This document shows positions 22,055 to 33,496 of a DNA stretch of 64,000 bases, in pieces; positions within the stretch are counted from its first letter, which is position 1, and each line of letters starts with the position of its first letter. Origin of the DNA: Ceratotherium simum simum (lineage: Eukaryota; Chordata; Mammalia; Perissodactyla; Rhinocerotidae); NCBI RefSeq assembly GCF_000283155.1, contig NW_004454177.1, positions 23,190,146-23,254,145 on the forward strand, written 5' to 3'. The position numbers were made by a program, and so were the translations under genes. Under the pieces are notes generated by a model. It was not told the DNA's origin, did not search any database, and saw nothing but the letters and a program-made list of their open reading frames with translations.

Positions 22055-23329
22055 CTTTTTTTCCATTAAAGTGACTTTATTTATTCATTTGTTTATTTTA
22101 TTGTGGAAACATTGATTTATAACCTTAAGTTTCAGGTATACATCATTTCAATTTCCATGTAGATTATCTCAGGTTTACCACCCAAAACTAATTACCATCC
22201 GTCACCGTACGCATGTGCCCCTTTCCTCCTTTTGCCCTTCTCCCTCCTCCATTCCCCTTTGGTAACCACCAATCTAATCTCTATATTTATCTGTGCGTTT
22301 GCTGTTATTGTTGTTTTTTATCTTCCACATGAATGAAATCGTACAGTATTTGGCTTTCTCTATCTGACTTATTTTGCTTAGCATAATACCCTGAAGGTCC
22401 ACCCATGTTGTTGCAAATGGCATATGATTTCATCTTTTTTTATGACTCAGTAGTATTCCACTGTGTGTGTATATATATATATATACCATGTCTTCTTTAT
22501 CCATTCATCTGTTGATGGGCACTTGGGTTGCTTCCACGTCTTGGGTACTGTGAATAATGCTGCAATGAACATGGGGGTGCAAATATCTTTTCAAGTTAGT
22601 TTTTTCACATTCTTTGGATAAGCTGGAAGTGGAATAGCTGGATCATATGGTAGTTCTCTTCTTAATTTGTTAAGGAATCTCCATACTGTTTTCCATAGTG
22701 TCTGCACTAGTTTACATTCCCACCAGCAGTGGATGAGGGTTCCCTTTTTTCCACATCCTCTCCAACACTTGGTATTTCTTGTTAATTATAGCCATTCTGA
22801 TGAATGTGAGGTGATAGCTCATTGTAGTTTTGATTTGTGTTTCCCTAATAATTAGTGATGTTGAACATCTTTTCATGTGCTCGTTGGCCATCTGTATATC
22901 TTATTTGGAAAAATGTCTGTTCAGATCCTTTGCCCATTTTTTTTTTTTTTTTTTTTTTTTTGTGAGGAGATCAGCCCTATGCTAACATCTGCCAATCCTC
23001 CTGTTTTTCTGCTGAAGAAGATTGGCCCTGGGCCAACATCCGTGCCCATCTTCCTCCACTTTATATGGGACGCCGCCACAGCATGGCTTGCCAAGCAGTG
23101 CGTCGCTGCACACCCGAGACCCGAACCGGAGAACCCTGGGCGGCTGCAGCGGAGCACGCGCACTTAACCGCTTGCGCCACCTGGCCAGCCCCTTTGCCCA
23201 TTTTTTTAATTGGGCTGTTAGTTTTTTTGTTGTTGAGATGTATGAGTTCTTTATATATTTTGGATATTAACCCCTTATCAGATATATGATTTGCAAATAT
23301 CTTCTACCAATTGTTAGGTTGTCTTTTTG
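22055..23329 (-). mobile_element. LINE-1 3' end (antisense, 5'-truncated), host of a SINE insertion
   Basis: On the minus strand this is the end of L1 ORF2 followed by a 3' UTR. Markers are CAATGAACATGGGGGTGCAA and GATATTAACCCCTTATCAG (plus-strand text) and an A-rich end near 22060. The 12-bp target-site duplication TCAACAATTTCT is exact at 22043-22054 and 23330-23341, which fixes both ends and shows a 5'-truncated insertion. It is interrupted by an ERE SINE at 22944-23190. A (TA)n run lies at 22467-22482. The open frame at 22667-22855 is an antisense frame of L1 and not a gene. Confidence 0.93.
22944..23190 (-). mobile_element. ERE1-like SINE inserted inside the L1
   Basis: Poly-T is followed by the antisense ERE body (GATCAGCCCTATGCTAACAT, ACTTTATATGGGACGCCGCC) and the head as GCCACCTGGCCAGCCC. 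The duplication CCTTTGCCCATTTTTTT lies at 22927-22943 and 23191-23207 and consists of L1 sequence, so the SINE landed in an existing L1. Open frames at 22877-23289 on both strands are this SINE. Confidence 0.95.
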
Positions 23330-23341
23330 TCAACAATTTCT

Positions 23342-24079
23342 ATACAGTGAATCTGCCCAGCCATCTCACATATTCTATACACTTATATTAATTTCTAGGT
23401 AATTATAAAATACTTAGAAAAAAATACAAGGTGCGTTTTAATAGACATCTATGCAAATACCACCCAAATTTAACTTATATTCATAATTTATCATATTTGT
23501 GTAAGCTCTTATTTAACTCTGATATTTATTTTTATCCAAGGAACCTGCTCCTTGTTTGATGATGAATACTGCTATAAACTCCTAACAACAAAAAAATCAG
23601 AGTTTACTAACACACCTCTCTCTATAGTTCCTCTTCCCAAAATGAAATCACTTTAAATTTTTTTATATGCTTATGATGATATTTTCTCCACATTTCTAAA
23701 TAACATGTTTTTAATATATCTTGATAATATTAGACATTTTCTAAGGAGGACTTAACAATTATACACAACCTATTGTTATTTCTCCTCTACCCCTACTCCA
23801 TCTAATTTTAGACATTGTCTAATAATGATTCTGCTTCCTTATGCTACATTTTCCTCTCCTCGTTCCACAACAGACAGACATGTGTTTCCCAATTAGCTGT
23901 ATAACATTTTTTGTTTAGTCTGATATTCAGTGTTTACGTTATCTTGAGACTGTAATTTTCACTTGAGTCTAAGTATACTACAATTATTTATTCTTTTCGT
24001 ACATAATTTTAGCTTCCCTGAAGTTAATAATCCCACATTTGTGACATAATCTTCTATCTACTTACATTAATTTTTCCCC
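23342..24079. other. Unique AT-rich DNA
   Basis: Nothing recognisable. Confidence 0.5.
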
Positions 24080-24525
24080 AAGCTCTCCCATAAAACTGAG
24101 AATTACTTTTCTATACTGTCGGTTACATCAGACAACTCATCAGTGCTCTTTTCCCCATTGGAGAAATCTCTCCTGGAATCATCTGTCCTCATGAGGCTTT
24201 TCTTCATCATTGTCCTCAGAATTTCCTTTGCCTCGCTTCTGTTCTATGACACCTATTTTCTGAATACCAGATATTCTTTTTCTTGGTTTTCTGCCACAAA
24301 TTTGTTGATATACTCTTTATTAGCAGCATGATAAGGAAAGAATGAAACATAAATACTTTGAGACCTAGCAAGCTTGAAAATACCTTTATTCTATTCTTAT
24401 AGTTGATTAATGGGTTGGCTGAATAGTTACTTCTTAGCAGGAATTAATTTTCCTTCAGAAGTTTGAAACCATTGCTACATTGTCTTCTATATTCTAATAT
24501 AAATTTTGAGAAGTTATTTAACATG
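24080..24525 (-). repeat. Probable ancient LINE-like repeat (L1M-type 5' region?), antisense
   Basis: GGAGAAATCTCTCCTGGAAT, TTTCCTTTGCCTCGCTTCTG, TGAAAATACCTTTATTCTAT and AACCATTGCTACATTGTCTT occur in the order of a widespread old mammalian repeat. I am unsure of the family name. The open frame at 24143-24331 lies inside it. Confidence 0.45.
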
Positions 24526-26879
24526 CAGTAAAAGACTATCTGATAATTGAGAAAATTCTTCCACTCTATTACCAAGAAAGCTACAACAAAATGGCATTAC
24601 TTATAAAAGGCGAAAGTGGTGGTGCAGGTGTAAGATACTTTAAAACCAAATGATATTTGCACCAAAAATTTCGAATTTTCCATATTTTTTTATATGATAA
24701 TAAAATCATCTCATGATGTACCAAAAGGGTCTGGAAATTAATAAAGAAACTGATATATACCAAGATTTCAGTGAGAATGACATTTTTATGAAATTATTAT
24801 TATCTATGTGTTTGCATGTTGAAATAATTCTTCTGGAAACAATATGCAATGTGATTTTTAAAAATTTATGTTTTTTGTTTAAATGTTCTTGATATTAATT
24901 TAGTTGTGCTATGCCATTGTTAATTAGCTTTTAATATTCTGGGTCTATATGATTTGTGATTGTTAAATATCTATCTCTATTTATTTAAAGGTCTTTAGAA
25001 ATTGTCTCATATTAAGATATTTGTGATGAAGGATAAAGACTTTCCCCCATGGGAAGCAAAAGGACAATTTCAAATAAATACCAGCAACCGCACGTGTCTC
25101 TGGACTACCTCATTGTAATTGTCAACTAATAGTATAGAGATTATCTGAGATGCTATGTCTTTTTATGCTTGTGTATTATTTATTGTTCTCTTAGAGAGAG
25201 GCTTTCTTTCTTTTTCTCCCTCAATTAGTAAGTGATCATGTGATAATGACACATAGGATCATGAGGCCTTGAATATTTCAGAACCATTTTCAGGGTGCTT
25301 ATTACAAGAGTCAGAAAGTAATAAAGTTATGGAGATTGCTAAATTTAGAGGAAAAGGTAACTTTAATTCACATTTTGTTAGAACAGCATTTAGCATAGTA
25401 TATCAGGGTTAGAGAAAATAGGTTAAAATATATTAAGATCTCATGAAACCCAGGTAACAATAATTTTATGTGGATTGGAACAATCTGCTTGAACACATGC
25501 CTTTTTCTTATCTTCTTATATTATTTTTTGAGATGACTTTTGCTCTATGATTTAATTAGCTTCTTTCCTGGTGTCATCATCCACAGATTCAGTAGAAATG
25601 AGAAGCAGTATACTCTGCTCCAACGATATCCAGATATGATGTGGAAAACTGCTTTCTACTAAAAGGATCCATGGCTGCTTGGTTCTTTATTTAGTATAGG
25701 AGAATTTAAGATAATCTTGGGATATCTCGCTATTGTCAGAAATCAAGGATTCACCAAAGGGTGGTGGGATATAGTTAAAAACAACACCATGGTCATCATG
25801 TACAGAGAGCTATATAGTGACAATTTGAGCATCCAGAAGAAAATAATAATGACAGCTAAGTGGATCCAGTTGAATCTGTGTAACGTCATAAATTTGTGAT
25901 ACTTGAAGGAATATACAAATATGAATTGTGCTAGAAATAATCCTTTTCACCCAATTCTTGCAGTAAATATGGGGGATGAATCACTCAAATAATAAATAAA
26001 TTTGAAATATTTTAAGTGGAAAACTGATATAATATCTTTCTCATATGATGAGTTTTAAATAGATGTTATGGTGAAATGATAGTGTATTTATTTTGTTTTC
26101 TTCCTTTGATACATGAAGTAGTAAATTTTAGAAACATTCTCCAGTATATCTAGGCTTGGTTCATTTTGTCGTCACTCATATGGTCACTTATATTTCAACT
26201 ATCTCATCTTTGCTTAGTCAGTTACAATTTTTCAGCTGCTTTCCATCTTCAAAAATTTTGTTGATCTCCTCTCTACTACTGCCCTTGTTGTTTTCTTCTT
26301 TTGTATTCCTTAACTGTAATTTTTGGAGAGTTTGAATGAGAAATAACAATGTAAGTGAATATCTGTTCAATCATATTTAGTGATTAAGTGCAAGCAGTAG
26401 ATTTTTTCAGAAATAAAATATTTCAGATATAATCGAATCTACTCTCCCATTTACCTCCCTCATCCCAGAAAACCAACAATACCCTGAAATTAGTGTATCA
26501 TCTTTTTGTCTACATTTTTATCTGGTTTGTTACTTATGTAATAATCTTAAATAACAAGTGGTGTGTCTCCTCGTGTTTAAGTACAAACGTTTTTCTAGGA
26601 CAAATACTGGGACAACAGAATGATCTTCCATTACTATACAATTTTAACAACATACATAGCTGCCAAAGCTAGAGATAGGTTTTCCAAACTCTTTTGTGGC
26701 TTAGTATGGGCACGGAATGTGAGCTGGTGTAACATGTGCAAATATCTTGTTTAAAAGGAAATTAATTGGCCTACATATCCTCTTTTCTACCCTTCTCTAC
26801 CCTTTCTGTAAACAGAGTTGCCCAAGCAGAAGTGACTGGCTCCATTATAGAAGATGACTTTAACACTCTACCTATATAT
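24526..26879. other. Unique AT-rich DNA
   Basis: No gene or clear repeat. Open frames at 24581-24763 (minus) and 25717-25899 have no recognisable family. A faint repeat-like patch lies at about 26130-26340. Confidence 0.45.
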
Positions 26880-26884
26880 TTAGC

Positions 26885-27061
26885 CATTAACTACATATGG
26901 TGATTTGAATTAAAATTACATAAAATTAAGATTATAGTTTTTCAGCTACCTTAGCTACATTTCACATGTCAGTAGCCACATGTGACTATTGGCTACCATA
27001 ATGGACGGTGCAGATATAGAACATTCCCATCATCTCAGAAAGTTCTATTGGACAGTGCTCT
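26885..27061 (-). mobile_element. hAT-type non-autonomous DNA transposon fragment
   Basis: The right part reads CATGTGACTATTGGCTACCA, then GCAGATATAGAACATTCCCA and AAAGTTCTATTGGACAGTGC. This is a known mammalian hAT-like repeat whose terminal inverted repeat is CAGYGCTGTCCAATAGAA. The opposite end is not clear, so the copy is decayed or truncated. The family name (MER3/Blackjack-like) is uncertain. Confidence 0.65.
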
Positions 27062-27249
27062 AACGGGATCAGAAACAGGAAAAATTAAAGCAATCCAGGT
27101 CAAAGCTTGAAATGCTACAATATCTTATGGAGTAGTTCTCTCTATTCATCTAAATTTCCTGGCTAACTTCAGACTACAATGGGGAAGAGAAATAAATATC
27201 TATTTTATTTGAGTCACTTGTTTTGAGGGTACTTTATCAGAGCAGTGTA

Positions 27250-27325
27250 GCCTATACGTACACACATATGTGCATACGTATGTATGTACATGTATGTATG
27301 TGTGCGTATGTATGTATATAAATAT
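27250..27325 (+). repeat. Degenerate (TATG/TACG)n microsatellite
   Basis: Repeated ATGTATGTAC and GTATGTATGT units abut the left edge of the LTR that follows. Confidence 0.75.
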
Positions 27326-27759
27326 TGGTTTGCAACCTCAGGAGTTCCTAGAGTGAAATTCAAAACTGGCCCCTGTACACAGAGGGCAAGGAGACACTGA
27401 ACAAAGAGGCAGACTGCTCCAGATTGGCAGATGGCAGGTTTAATAAGAAAGGGAACTTACTTATGAGGTTTGTCTTGAGCGACCACAAATGCGTAGATCT
27501 CCACATCCTTCAGCCAGAATCTTAAGTCTATATAGAGTCCTTAAGGGGGTTCAGTCAGGTACACCATCCAGATGGTCTCAATAACACATTGCTCTCTCAA
27601 GACTGCGTTCTTGAAACAGTTTCAGCTACAGGAATGGTGGGTGGAATGTACATTCCGAGGACAAGGAAGGGGGTAAGGAGCTTCTGATTGCCCAGGTCCA
27701 GTTCAGTCCAGCTCATGGGTCAACCAGCAGTCACAGCCTCTTGATGACCTCCTCCAACA
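27326..27759 (-). mobile_element. Gammaretrovirus-like LTR
   Basis: On the minus strand it runs from TGTTGGAGGAGG to GTTGCAAACCA, so it has TG..CA ends. It holds a TATA-like CTATATAGA (plus positions 27527-27535) and an ATTAAA poly(A) signal (27439-27444), in the right order for U3-R-U5. The adjoining sequence at 27760-27774 reads TCAAGAGAGGAGGAG on the minus strand, a typical polypurine tract. This makes it a 3' LTR or the 3' end of a deleted provirus. No matching 5' LTR is seen to the right. Confidence 0.68.
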
Positions 27760-28030
27760 CTCCTCCTCTCTTGACCGGCTCTTACAGTCTTACATGCCCC
27801 CCTTGTCCACAATGTGCCCTGAGTGATCTGCAAGGGGTTTTATTAGCATGGAAGTGGTTTGTTTGGTGGCTGTCTGGCTGCATTTAAAGGCAGATGCTGC
27901 AGCAACAGTATAAGCACATGCAAGAGAAAGCAGACTAAAATGACGACTCCTAAAATAAGTAACGATTTTTTCCACCCAAAGCTCCGTGATCCAACAGGTG
28001 GTCACGTCCTTTTGATGACCCCCTCCAACA
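27760..28030 (-). pseudogene. Remnant of retroviral 3' internal region (env end and polypurine tract?)
   Basis: On the minus strand a 71-codon open frame (28005-27790) ends shortly before the purine-rich stretch that precedes the LTR, which is the position expected for the end of env. The protein is too short and diverged for me to confirm env homology. The right end (27985-28030) is an imperfect copy of the first 40 or so bases of the LTR itself (see findings). Everything further into the provirus is missing. Confidence 0.42.
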
Positions 28031-28072
28031 ATAAAGAGATAGAGAGAGAGAAAGTGAGAGAGAGAGAGAAAT
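28031..28072 (+). repeat. (GA)n microsatellite
   Basis: AGAGATAGAGAGAGAGAAAG and further GA units lie directly at the edge of the retroviral remnant. Confidence 0.9.
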
Positions 28073-28889
28073 TCTGATCTTCAAGTATGCAAATGTCCGT
28101 CACTAAATATTCCAAATTGGTTATATGTTGATCTCTCATTTATAGTTTTTGAGAGCCCCTTGTTGCCCATACTCTCACTGATACTTGACATTTTTAGTGA
28201 AGATACTCTTTTCTCAGACCTTTCATTTTTCCATGTGAAAGTATTTGAGTTACATTAACTATCCTCTTCACTGGAGAATTTGTGACTGCTGGAGAAGGCA
28301 CCGAGCATGCTCAGGTGATCTTTCTTCTTGACAGATCTGCATGCCTGCAGAGAGGGTGAATTCTGAGCTCTCAGAGCAACATCAAATACGTGGGGAAACA
28401 GGCTGTGCTCCCTTGTGTGTGACTTGTCTTTGATCAGTGCTGCCTGTGACTGAGTGGGCAAGATTATCCAATTTACAGTGTGTTAGTGAATCCGTTTGGC
28501 TGCACACCAAAGCCCTGCCTTTCATTTAAGCCTTTGGCAGTCATTTAGCTGAATACTTGAAATCTATCATTTGATTTTCTGTTCTGACTTCAGGTAGGAC
28601 AGAAAGTATGTTTAAATTGATCTCTTAAAACTCCAACAAGCATTATAACAATTTTAATATTTGGGTAAGCTCATGTTGTTTTAATTCGCATCCCTGATTA
28701 TTGGTATTATATCTCTATGTTTATTTAACATTTGTATTTTTTATCCAAAATTGTCTGTTCAGATCTTTTGTCTAGTGAAAACTAGATTTGCAGATACAGA
28801 AAGCACAGTTTCAGGAATTTTCTTATTTACAAAAATGTTCCAAACTAAGACAAATCTGAATTAAGTTATTGAATTTTAAGGCGAGGAAA
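28073..28889. other. Unique DNA
   Basis: A GC-richer patch at 28260-28560 includes a minus-strand open frame (28255-28461) without a recognisable domain. I see no splice signals or exon context that would make it credible. Confidence 0.45.
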
Positions 28890-29180
28890 TACTTTTTCTG
28901 CAATCCAAACAGACTGAGGAAATCATCGACAAAAGGTAAAAGTGAGCTAGTCCCAAACTTTCAACAGTAATATTAAATATCAGAAAATAATGTCTATAGA
29001 GTTCAGAGTGGAAGGAAAGATATACCAAGATCATTATATCCAGCTAAGATGTTATTAAAGTATAACTATAATAGGCAGAAATTCTCAAACCTGCAGAATT
29101 TAGATATACGATACTTGAGATACCATTGAAAAAATTAAGATGTGAATCAAAATAAAGAATATAAGAATAGCAAAGCCACA
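28890..29180 (+). repeat. Possible old L1M-type fragment
   Basis: GATCATTATATCCAGCTAAG followed by ATGTTATTAAAGTATAACTA and AGAAATTCTCAAACCTGCAG resembles a recurrent segment of old L1 elements. Confidence 0.4.
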
Positions 29181-29279
29181 ATACAAGGACTAGCAATTAG
29201 CAGATATTTTATTTAAATGGATGAATGCTAAACAATTTCATCAATTATGGTTACAGAATAACGAACATAATAATTAAAA

Positions 29280-29466
29280 CATTAATTAATTGTTTCATAG
29301 GGCTTACTTTGTGAGGCAGATATACTATTATTATTCCCATCCAATGGATGGAGAAACTAAAGAAAAGTTAAAAGACTTAATGACATTTGCATAGTTATAA
29401 GTGGTAAGCTTCTAATTGGATCTGGGCAGTCTGACTCCAGATTCTATGCTATTAATTATGTTATAT
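29280..29466 (-). repeat. MIR SINE (antisense)
   Basis: ATTATTATTCCCATCCAATG, GGAGAAACTAAAGAAAAGTT and CTGGGCAGTCTGACTCCAGA follow the antisense MIR consensus through core and tRNA-like parts. Confidence 0.72.
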
Positions 29467-30550
29467 AGAACAGAAAGTAAAGTATAAACCTGAGAGAGAG
29501 AAATAATTTGACTATTAAAACAATAGCTAGGAAGAGTGAAGATAAGAGGAAAAATTTAGAAGATTAACTATCCTAATCCATTATAATCAAAACAATAAAT
29601 GTTACCTAAAATTAAAAAAAATAACACTAAATGAATTGTGTTCTTAGCTATGTTTTTCATAATTTCTTCTTTTAATCTTACGATAATCTTTTCAGAAATT
29701 GTCTTTCATGGGGAAAATTATTTATCTAAAGTTTAGAAATTCCTTCAATCTTAATTGTTAATTTTTCTTATTTTAAATACAGAAAAAAATAAATCTGATT
29801 TACTTAATAGTTTTTAATAAAATATTATTTCTAGTAAAGTTTCATTTCCATATGCAATGTATATCTCATTACCTATTTTCTACCTGCATATGCATAGTAA
29901 GATGCCAGGAAATGGCTAATATTATACTAAATTTAATGGTGGTCTGGGTAGAGAAATCCAACATATCCATTTTTCTTTTTCTTAAATTTTGTATAATATG
30001 TTATTTTCATTAAGCTTGTGATATTTTGAATCAGTTTGAATTTTCTAAGTTATAATTAGAGCTCTGTATCCATAACTTTTATCTATGTATGCATCTATAC
30101 TTTTATCCTGCTTATGATGCAGGGCTATGTTTAAAATCTTGTCTTTATTAGTTACCCATTGCTTCCACATCCACTTAGACCTTAACCATTCTATCTGGAG
30201 TATGTGCATGTAAATTTTTGTTTCAAAATTTACGTTCTTTATTGTTTCTTATATGCATTTAGTTTCCTCCACTAGTTTGCGTATTTACTAAAGATTATCC
30301 AATCGTCTTGCTATGAAATGCACAACTTTAAAGAACTTAAAAATATAAATTTTCTTATAATAATCAATGATAAAAAAGTTATATCTTCATAGCAAAAAAT
30401 GTTTAAAAAAAGTTAATTTTTAAGATATCACAATATTGTTACTCTCTGTCAGCCTCTCAAATGGTAGCCAAGGATGTTGATAAAGTTCTTTAAATATTTT
30501 TTTTAAGATCATAAATATCTTTAAATAGAGTATTAAGTTGTCTTCTCCAA
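29467..30550. other. Unique AT-rich DNA
   Basis: Nothing recognisable. Confidence 0.5.
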
Positions 30551-30795
30551 ATTAACTAAGATTTATTTAACACTGATTCTGTGCCAAATACCATGCCAAG
30601 TGCTTTATACATATCACTCAATTTATTCCTCATAGTAATTATATTAAGCAAACATAACAGCTCCATTTTACAGGGAGACTAAGGCATGATTAGTAAGTAA
30701 CTTTTCTAAATTTACATAGTTAACAAATAGACAGGAGATATTGAAATAAAGATCTGACTTCAGAGTATGTACTTTTAACCAGTACAACATATTGC
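30551..30795 (-). repeat. MIR SINE (antisense), nearly full length
   Basis: TGATTCTGTGCCAAATACCA, TGCTTTATACATATCACTCA, CAGCTCCATTTTACAGGGAG and GATCTGACTTCAGAGTATGT follow the antisense MIR consensus end to end. Confidence 0.78.
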
Positions 30796-31924
30796 TTCAT
30801 AAATTTTTGATGTTTATGCATGTTTTGGCCTCACATAAACATCAATGAAAGACAGCCAGGGAAGCTTTTAATCCCTAAAGAGGTGTTTGGAGCTCCTGGG
30901 TTTCTCAGTGATGGCAGAGTACATGTTTGTGGATATGGCCAAAAGGAATGGGAATTTGAAAGTATGCTATGTTAGAATTGAGGAAAATAGTAAGAGATTA
31001 TTTGGGTACGAGGGTATTGCTGCTCTTGAAAGTTAAGATAAAAATAGAAAATTTGATCTTAAAAACAATAGAAAATTCACTGAAGAGTTTCATTAAACAG
31101 GACAAATGGTATATTTTGAAAATAAAAACTTTTTTTTTTTTAATTTTCAACTTTCTGTTTTCTTAGCATTGGTCATAGTTGGAAAGAGTGTGACAGAGGG
31201 ATCAGAAGGGAGAGCACCTGGTGAGTGACATTACCCATAACTTTCATGGTGATTAATTCTGAAGGCTATAATTACTCTACTGCTATTTTGTGGCATAAAT
31301 GACAGCTTTAGCCAGGAGGAATAGGCTAATTGTTAGGCAATAATGGAATAAAAAGCAGTGCATTGCAGAGTGATTACCCCTTATGCCTTAGGTGGTTTAA
31401 TGAATCATTAAGTCTGAAAAACATTTTTGTTACCTAAGAATTGCATGAAACTTTGTGCAAATGAATTTGATGATACCTAATTGGTATTATGAAATTAAAT
31501 TTGTAAATAAACATATGGGAATTAGTCAGCTTCATGCTGTTCATAATTGACATGCGTAGAATATTTTTACAGTCAATTAAAAAACATTAGAAATTTACTA
31601 TTTCTCTTTTGTTCTCTAGAGAGTTTCTGTTCATATAACATGAGTGTTTATACATATTTGCCTATTTAATGAACATTTGGTAAAATACGCTTTATATTTT
31701 ATAACTTCCCAGTGTCTTGCTTTTGTAATGAAAGTTACACAGAAGGCTGGCTCTAATATTGAACTCATAGAACAGCTTCTGAAAATTGGCCAACTTCATC
31801 TGAATAATGTGTATTTCAAAATGTCCCCTGGTATGGTGGACTTGTATCTGATTAAGGAGGTATACTAAATTTCAGAACTTAGTGCAGTACTATCTGTTAC
31901 TAATTCAACTTTTAAGGTAACTAT
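30796..31924. other. Unique AT-rich DNA
   Basis: Open frames at 30969-31166 and 31644-31868 have no recognisable family. Confidence 0.45.
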
Positions 31925-32419
31925 TGTGGGGGAGGAAGAAATTTTTGTCTTCCCTTCTAGGTTCTTCTGGCTGCTCTAAGAATTAAATTGACATGAAACA
32001 GATGAGAAAGATAAAATCAAATTTAATTTTGTACATATGGCAACCCCACACACATGAGTCGGACACCACACATAAATGAGAGGTTCAGAAACAGAAAGGT
32101 AAGATGAGGTGTTTATGCCATCTTGAGCCAAGGAGTGAGACAAGGGCCTCAGGCTTCAAAGGAGAAGGGGGTAATTCACAGGATGACAAAAACAGCAGAT
32201 ATTCAGTAATTACGGGTTTGCCCTGCCATGTAGATATGTCATAAAAATTTATTTCTGGTAATAACTCTTTTTATTTAAATCTTTAAGGGAGAAGTAAAAG
32301 TTTAAATTCTTTAAGGGAGATGTAAAAATTTCTCTTGAGCCCATAAGGTCTTGATTGGCTTTAGCTCATAATATTCCACACACCAAATTAGCATATCATA
32401 GGGAAGCCTTTCTGAACCA
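31925..32419 (-). mobile_element. ERV LTR (copy A; putative 3' LTR of a minus-strand provirus)
   Basis: The plus-strand text TGTGGGGGAGGAAG...CTGAACCA is colinear with the LTR at 38191-38680. Shared blocks include AAGAATTAAATTGACATGA, AAAATCAAATTTAATTTTGT and TGTCATAAAAATTTATTT. Read on the minus strand it ends TTTCTTCCTCCCCCACA, so TG..CA polarity is kept. The orientation rests on that U5-like end and on the env-like remnant next to it. I recognise an ERV1-type LTR but cannot name the family. Confidence 0.65.
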
Positions 32420-32657
32420 CTTCAGTACTGCCTTTGACACTTCATGAGAAGTTTCACATTCCAGAACTTGGGCTGGTAGCTTACTCCATGTCATTGAACC
32501 AGTTTCTTAGTTCTGAGATTAGGTCAATTCATTTAAACAATTATATCTAATTTCAGGAGGTGGGGATGAAGGTGGGCTCCCACAGCTTAGGCCTAAGGTA
32601 CAACCAATCAGGTATTTAATAAGAGGCATTTCTATGGAAACAAAAGAAAAACAATGG

Positions 32658-32966
32658 TTAATGATTGGAGCAGACTGTATCCCAGTTTCTGAGTTCTGAA
32701 GGCAACCAGTTGAAGAGGTTTCTAGATGTTAGGCTTGAAGCATTTTCAGATGGAATGAGGGCAGACACTAGCAATCTGACAGATTTTGCTAGTTTGCAGT
32801 TTGAATGTCTCTGATGATCTTTCTGAGTGACCCATGCTGCAACAGGTATAAAGATTGTCCATACAAAAGCCATTGTGGTGATTTCTCTGGAATTTATATC
32901 CAGTTGTTCAGCTTCAGTTTGCAGGGCTTCAGGAAAAAGGGCAGTTTTAGTTCTCAGTGATTCCAA
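32658..32966 (-). pseudogene. env-like (transmembrane subunit) remnant
   Basis: A 102-codon minus-strand open frame ends 238 bases before the 3' LTR. Near its end it reads FNWLPSELRNW, resembling the tryptophan-rich stretch of gammaretroviral transmembrane subunits, though the hydrophobic anchor after it is not intact. The AFVWTIFIPVAAW segment in the middle is hydrophobic. No signal peptide, surface subunit or furin site is present. It is a fossil; the env assignment depends on position and this short motif. Confidence 0.38.
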
Positions 32967-33228
32967 GTGAAAAAAGTGGGAGTAAATTGCGTATGTTAAT
33001 TTGGAGAGTTATAACCAGGTATTGAAGGAAACTAGAAGAATTCAGGATCAGTCTATTTTACAGGTAGGAAACAAAACCTTAAAAGACAATGAACAGCACT
33101 AGAATCTAATATCCACAAGGGTATATTACGGTTTCTATTGAAATACAATTTTTCTCTCTAAAATCACCCCCATTTGTATCAAAAATAATCAAAGTAAAAC
33201 TAATTTGTTTGTAAAATGAGTCTAGTTT

Positions 33229-33480
33229 AGGGCCCGGCCCGGTGGCGCAAGCGGTTAGGTGCACACGCTCTGCTTCGGTGGGTGGCCTGGGGTTCGTGGG
33301 TTTGGATCCCAGGCATGCACAGACGCACCGCTTGTTAAGCCATGCTATGGCGGCGTTCCATATAAAGTCGAGGATGGGCACGATGTTAGCTCAGGACCAA
33401 TCTTCCTCAAGAAAAGAGGGGAGGATTGGCATCAGATATTAGCTCAAGGCTAGTCCTCCTCACAAAAAAAAAAAAAAAAA
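33229..33480 (+). mobile_element. ERE1-like SINE inserted in the decayed provirus
   Basis: The head AGGGCCCGGCCCGGTGGCGC, the tRNA-like part (B-box region GGTTTGGATCCC) and two ATGTTAGCTC/CTTCCTC modules are followed by poly(A). The 16-bp duplication AAAATGAGTCTAGTTT is exact at 33213-33228 and 33481-33496. Open frames at 33106-33453 on both strands come from this SINE. Confidence 0.95.
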
Positions 33481-33496
33481 AAAATGAGTCTAGTTT

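Noticed and set aside
22877..23289. Four open frames on both strands, one nearly 100 codons
   Set aside because: All are frames of an antisense ERE SINE and the flanking L1. Similar frames recur in the other ERE copies (15387, 33242, 39166).
32658..32966. Captured (syncytin-like) env gene
   Set aside because: Only about 100 codons remain, without signal peptide, surface subunit, cleavage site or intact membrane anchor.
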